Source of the DNA: Caenibacillus caldisaponilyticus
Lineage (GTDB): Bacteria > Bacillota > Bacilli > Bacillales > Sporolactobacillaceae
Assembly: GCF_002003465.1 (NCBI RefSeq)
Contig: NZ_BDDQ01000002.1
Span: forward strand, 114,725-178,724
Direction of reading: 5' to 3'
DNA length: 64,000 nucleotides
A model generated the notes under the pieces. The model saw only the letters and a program-made list of their open reading frames with translations, did not search any database and was not told the origin of the DNA. The position numbers and the translations under genes were made by a program. Shown here one piece after another: positions 63,258-64,000 of the stretch. The stretch's first letter is position 1; each line of letters starts with the position of its first letter.

Positions 63258-63621
63258 TTAAACACGTTCCTTAACCGCCGTTTCAGAACTTGGGTTAACA
63301 ACATAAAAAGGCGTTCTGGATGCTATCAGGTAAAGAAATGCTATAGCAGAAACGAATATCTCGATGGCGCCCGCAAGCAAAAACAGTGTCTGTGCCCTAA
63401 ATACTTCCACCAACACACCGAAAGCAAAATGAGCAAACGGGGTCGAGGCCATGGTGACGGTCATTAGAACACTCCCGACTCTTCCCATTAACTTATCTGG
63501 GACAACCGTTTGAATGAGCGTGGGGATCAAAACGCCGACGATTGCCGTAAATACCCCTTCAAAAAAAAGAACTACCGCAATTTGCAAGGTTTGGCTCATG
63601 CAATAAGCAAGCCCGCAAAGT
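63258..63621 (-). pseudogene. C-terminal part of an MFS transporter cut by an IS element
   Basis: About 120 codons encode the last four or so membrane segments of a major facilitator protein, with V-P-D-K-L-M-G-R-V-G-S-V-L-M-T, the typical loop of macrolide/siderophore-exporter-like MFS_3 proteins, ending in a short polar tail. Upstream of L-C-G-L-A-Y-C-M-S the reading runs into IS256-family sequence, so the 5' two-thirds of the gene lie beyond the element or are lost. The frame continues by chance into the element to GTG at 63665, with AAGGGAAAG before it, so a short hybrid peptide could be made. Confidence 0.85.
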
Positions 63622-63658
63622 TGAGTCCGTAAAATTGTGTAAAAAGGAAATGTAAAAA

Positions 63659-63736
63659 GAGCCACGTTGCTTTCCCTTTGATAGAATGGACATTGACCAA
63701 AACAAAAAACAAAAAGGAGGAAAGCAACTATGGCTC
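63659..63736 (+). promoter_or_regulatory. hairpin over the transposase start with promoter in the loop
   Basis: GAGCCACGTTGCTTTCC (63659-63675) pairs with GGAAAGCAACTATGGCTC (63719-63736), which includes part of the Shine-Dalgarno and the ATG at 63730. An extended -10, TGATAGAAT (63679-63687), lies in the loop, so native transcripts would start after the left arm while read-through transcripts would fold and hide the start. Confidence 0.6.
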
Positions 63737-64000
63737 AATACAATATTACAATAAGCGATGAAATCCTGCACGGGTTCCTGTCGCAAGATCAAGGACTGGC
63801 CAAACTGTTGGAACAGGTCTTGAATCAAATCCTTGAAGCCCAGTTAACGGATCAACTTGGCGCCGGCCGTTATGAGCGCACAGAGGAACGAAAAGGCTAT
63901 CGAAACGGGTCTTATCCCCGGCAATTGACGACTCGGGTGGGACGGTTGACCTTGCGCGTGCCGCGGACAAGGGATGGGGAATTTTCCACCGAACTCTTTC
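63730..64000 (+). CDS. IS256-family (mutator-type) transposase, N-terminal part
   Basis: First 90 residues of a DDE transposase of the IS256/Mutator family; the gene runs off the window. Typical features are the N-terminal L-L-E-Q-V-L-N-Q-I-L-E-A-Q-L-T-D-Q-L-G-A, then Y-E-R-T-E-E-R-K-G-Y-R-N-G-S-Y-P-R and L-T-L-R-V-P-R-T-R-D-G-E-F. GGAGG precedes the ATG by nine bases. The catalytic residues lie outside the window, so integrity cannot be judged. Confidence 0.93.
   Translation, partial: MAQYNITISDEILHGFLSQDQGLAKLLEQVLNQILEAQLTDQLGAGRYERTEERKGYRNGSYPRQLTTRVGRLTLRVPRTRDGEFSTELF

Larger units (their letters stand above)
63622..64000 (+). mobile_element. left part of an IS256-family insertion sequence
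   Basis: The left end is placed near GAGTCCGTAAAATTGTG (about 63622), where MFS similarity stops. It contains the transposase start at 63730 and continues past the window. The right end, inverted repeat partner and target duplication cannot be seen. Confidence 0.8.

Noticed and set aside
1..64000. tRNA or rRNA genes and attachment sites
   Set aside because: No cloverleaf, T-loop pattern or rRNA segment was noticed on either strand by eye.

Overview
This window reads as chromosomal DNA of a spore-former-type Firmicute of order Bacillales, with fairly high G+C for that group. The evidence is degS-degU followed by a yvyE-type gene and tagO in a Bacillus-like order, a full wall teichoic acid (WTA) gene set, subtilisin-family bacillopeptidase F, a MotAB stator, Fur boxes, Gram-positive Shine-Dalgarno sequences and GTG/TTG starts. 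The genus cannot be fixed from sequence alone.

Layout. 1-7.2 kb: a decayed comFC-like remnant, degU/degS (two-component control of exoenzymes and competence), a YigZ/IMPACT protein, tagO and an LCP-family (LytR) ligase. 7.8-14.1 kb: a surface-polysaccharide set made of two GT4 glycosyltransferases, an O-antigen-ligase-type polymerase and a MurJ/MviN-type flippase. 14.3-36.9 kb: the cell wall island. It holds an SH3-repeat amidase, galU, a tandem TagF-like enzyme, tagH/tagG, a TagF-like enzyme, tagB, tagD, an SH3-repeat glucosaminidase, TarL- and TarB-like enzymes, tarJ/tarI, tagA and mnaA. Its middle (about 14.2-34.8 kb) is visibly richer in A+T than both flanks. 37-46.8 kb: an acidic LPDTA surface protein, an Xaa-Pro peptidase, an aldo/keto reductase, a VOC protein, a DUF2785-like protein, an SGNH-like protein, an NlpC/P60 endopeptidase and motA/motB. 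47-57.3 kb: a very large subtilase, an acyl-CoA thioesterase and a Fur-controlled siderophore ABC transporter. 57.3-64 kb: an intergenic stretch with a 21-bp phased repeat and a possible small RNA, manA, glcK, an M29 aminopeptidase, an asparaginase, and an MFS gene cut by an IS256-family element that runs off the window.

How the genes work together. TagO, MnaA and TagA would build the undecaprenyl-PP-GlcNAc-ManNAc linkage unit. TagD makes CDP-glycerol and TarI/TarJ make CDP-ribitol. Five proteins carrying six CDP-alditol phosphotransferase domains (TagB-, TagF- and TarL-like) would prime and polymerise the chain. TagGH exports it and an LCP ligase attaches it to peptidoglycan. The two SH3-repeat autolysins beside these genes share one binding-module type and probably act on the same wall. 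The siderophore binding protein, two permeases and ATPase form one uptake system under three strong Fur boxes; a near-identical box lies in the promoter of the large subtilase.

The observations most worth following are the strictly 21-bp-spaced GTTGAAT boxes with the orphan terminator/sRNA candidate at 57.6-58.0 kb, the Fur-like box at the subtilase promoter, the dual glycerol/ribitol WTA chemistry with an unusual tandem transferase, a terminator hairpin whose 3' arm carries a Shine-Dalgarno for a 34-codon ORF, and the start-sequestering hairpin in the IS256-family element.
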